DNA of 5,249 nt from NCBI GenBank assembly GCA_028279995.1, contig JANQMQ010000553.1:1-5249 (forward strand), read 5' to 3'. The notes under the pieces were generated by a model, which saw only the letters and a list, made by a program, of their open reading frames with translations, did no database searches and was not told the DNA's origin. Origin of the DNA: Candidatus Phaeomarinibacter sp. GTDB taxonomy: Bacteria; Pseudomonadota; Alphaproteobacteria; CGMCC-115125. This document shows positions 5,080 through 5,249 of this stretch, piece after piece (the first letter of the stretch is position 1; every line of letters begins with the position of its first letter). The position numbers and the translations under genes are program-made.

Positions 5080-5249
5080 TTGAGCAATTTGAAGTCTGTT
5101 ACCGCGTCACTGACGCTGTGCGCCTTCGCGGCTGCTGGTCTGGTTGCCTCCACGTCTGGCAGTCAGGCGCAACCAGCCGCGAAACCGAACATCGTTCTCA
5201 TCCTCGTGGACGACGCTGCCCTTATGGATTTCGGCGCGTTCGGTAGCGA
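5080..5249 (+). CDS. Exported arylsulfatase-family protein, N-terminus only (3'-truncated by the window)
   Basis: Only the first 56 residues are inside the window. From the TTG start the protein opens with a signal peptide: short basic n-region SNLKS, hydrophobic core 'VTASLTLCAFAAAGLVAS' (7-24), and a plausible signal peptidase I site after SQA (28-30). The mature end starts KPNIVLILVDDAALMDFGAF (35-54), the hallmark opening of the alkaline-phosphatase-fold sulfatases. Asp44 and Asp45 are the first two calcium ligands. The active-site cysteine of the C-x-P-x-R motif, converted to formylglycine in this family, would lie further on and is not visible. The product should act in the periplasm or outside the cell, releasing sulfate from sulfate esters; its substrate is unknown. 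An alternative in-frame ATG at 5047 would add 11 residues but lies in the palindrome and lacks a ribosome binding site. Confidence 0.88.
   Translation, partial: MSNLKSVTASLTLCAFAAAGLVASTSGSQAQPAAKPNIVLILVDDAALMDFGAFGS

Noticed and set aside
5064..5246. Open frame starting at 5064 in another phase at the right edge
   Set aside because: The overlapping phase gives a signal peptide plus the sulfatase N-terminal motif with conserved Asp pair, so this frame is a shadow.

Overview
The window looks like a chromosomal stretch of a GC-rich, Gram-negative proteobacterium, most likely an alphaproteobacterium. This is inferred from roughly 60% GC by eye, the style of the glutathione S-transferase (GST) tail, crotonase and pyridoxamine-oxidase-like proteins, and many small stand-alone transcription units. 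There are no rRNA or tRNA genes, CRISPR arrays, insertion sequences or phage genes. Every stretch longer than about 210 bases carries a gene.

Left part (1-1217, + strand): the C-terminal end of a GST-family protein, a strong 10-bp GC hairpin, then a GTG-started stand-alone flavin split-barrel protein related to pyridoxamine 5'-phosphate oxidases. Its stop codon overlaps the stop codon of the next gene.

Middle (1214-2885, - strand): a short crotonase-fold protein whose active-site residues point to a delta3-delta2-enoyl-CoA isomerase type rather than a hydratase. Upstream of it on the same strand is a clear YghU orthologue, a glutathione-dependent disulfide-bond oxidoreductase. A well-formed intrinsic terminator separates the two.

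Right part (3057-5249, + strand): a small TetR-family regulator whose ATG lies inside a perfect 8-bp inverted repeat. It is fused by a TGATG stop/start to a membrane-bound di-iron fatty acid hydroxylase/sterol desaturase-family enzyme. A four-helix DUF4345-like membrane protein follows. Next comes a perfect 11-bp inverted repeat laid over a good promoter, and then the start of an exported sulfatase, cut off by the window edge.

The common thread is lipid and acyl-CoA modification plus thiol/redox or xenobiotic chemistry. The most informative signals are regulatory. Two promoters (3057-3086 and 5019-5048) share the same layout, TTGAC(A/C), an 18-bp spacer and CAT(T/A)A(G/T), with a perfect palindrome over the -10. 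The first predicts a leaderless tetR mRNA starting at its own ATG. I see no convincing multi-gene system of an undescribed kind. The TetR/hydroxylase pair and the palindrome-controlled sulfatase are the best candidates for follow-up.
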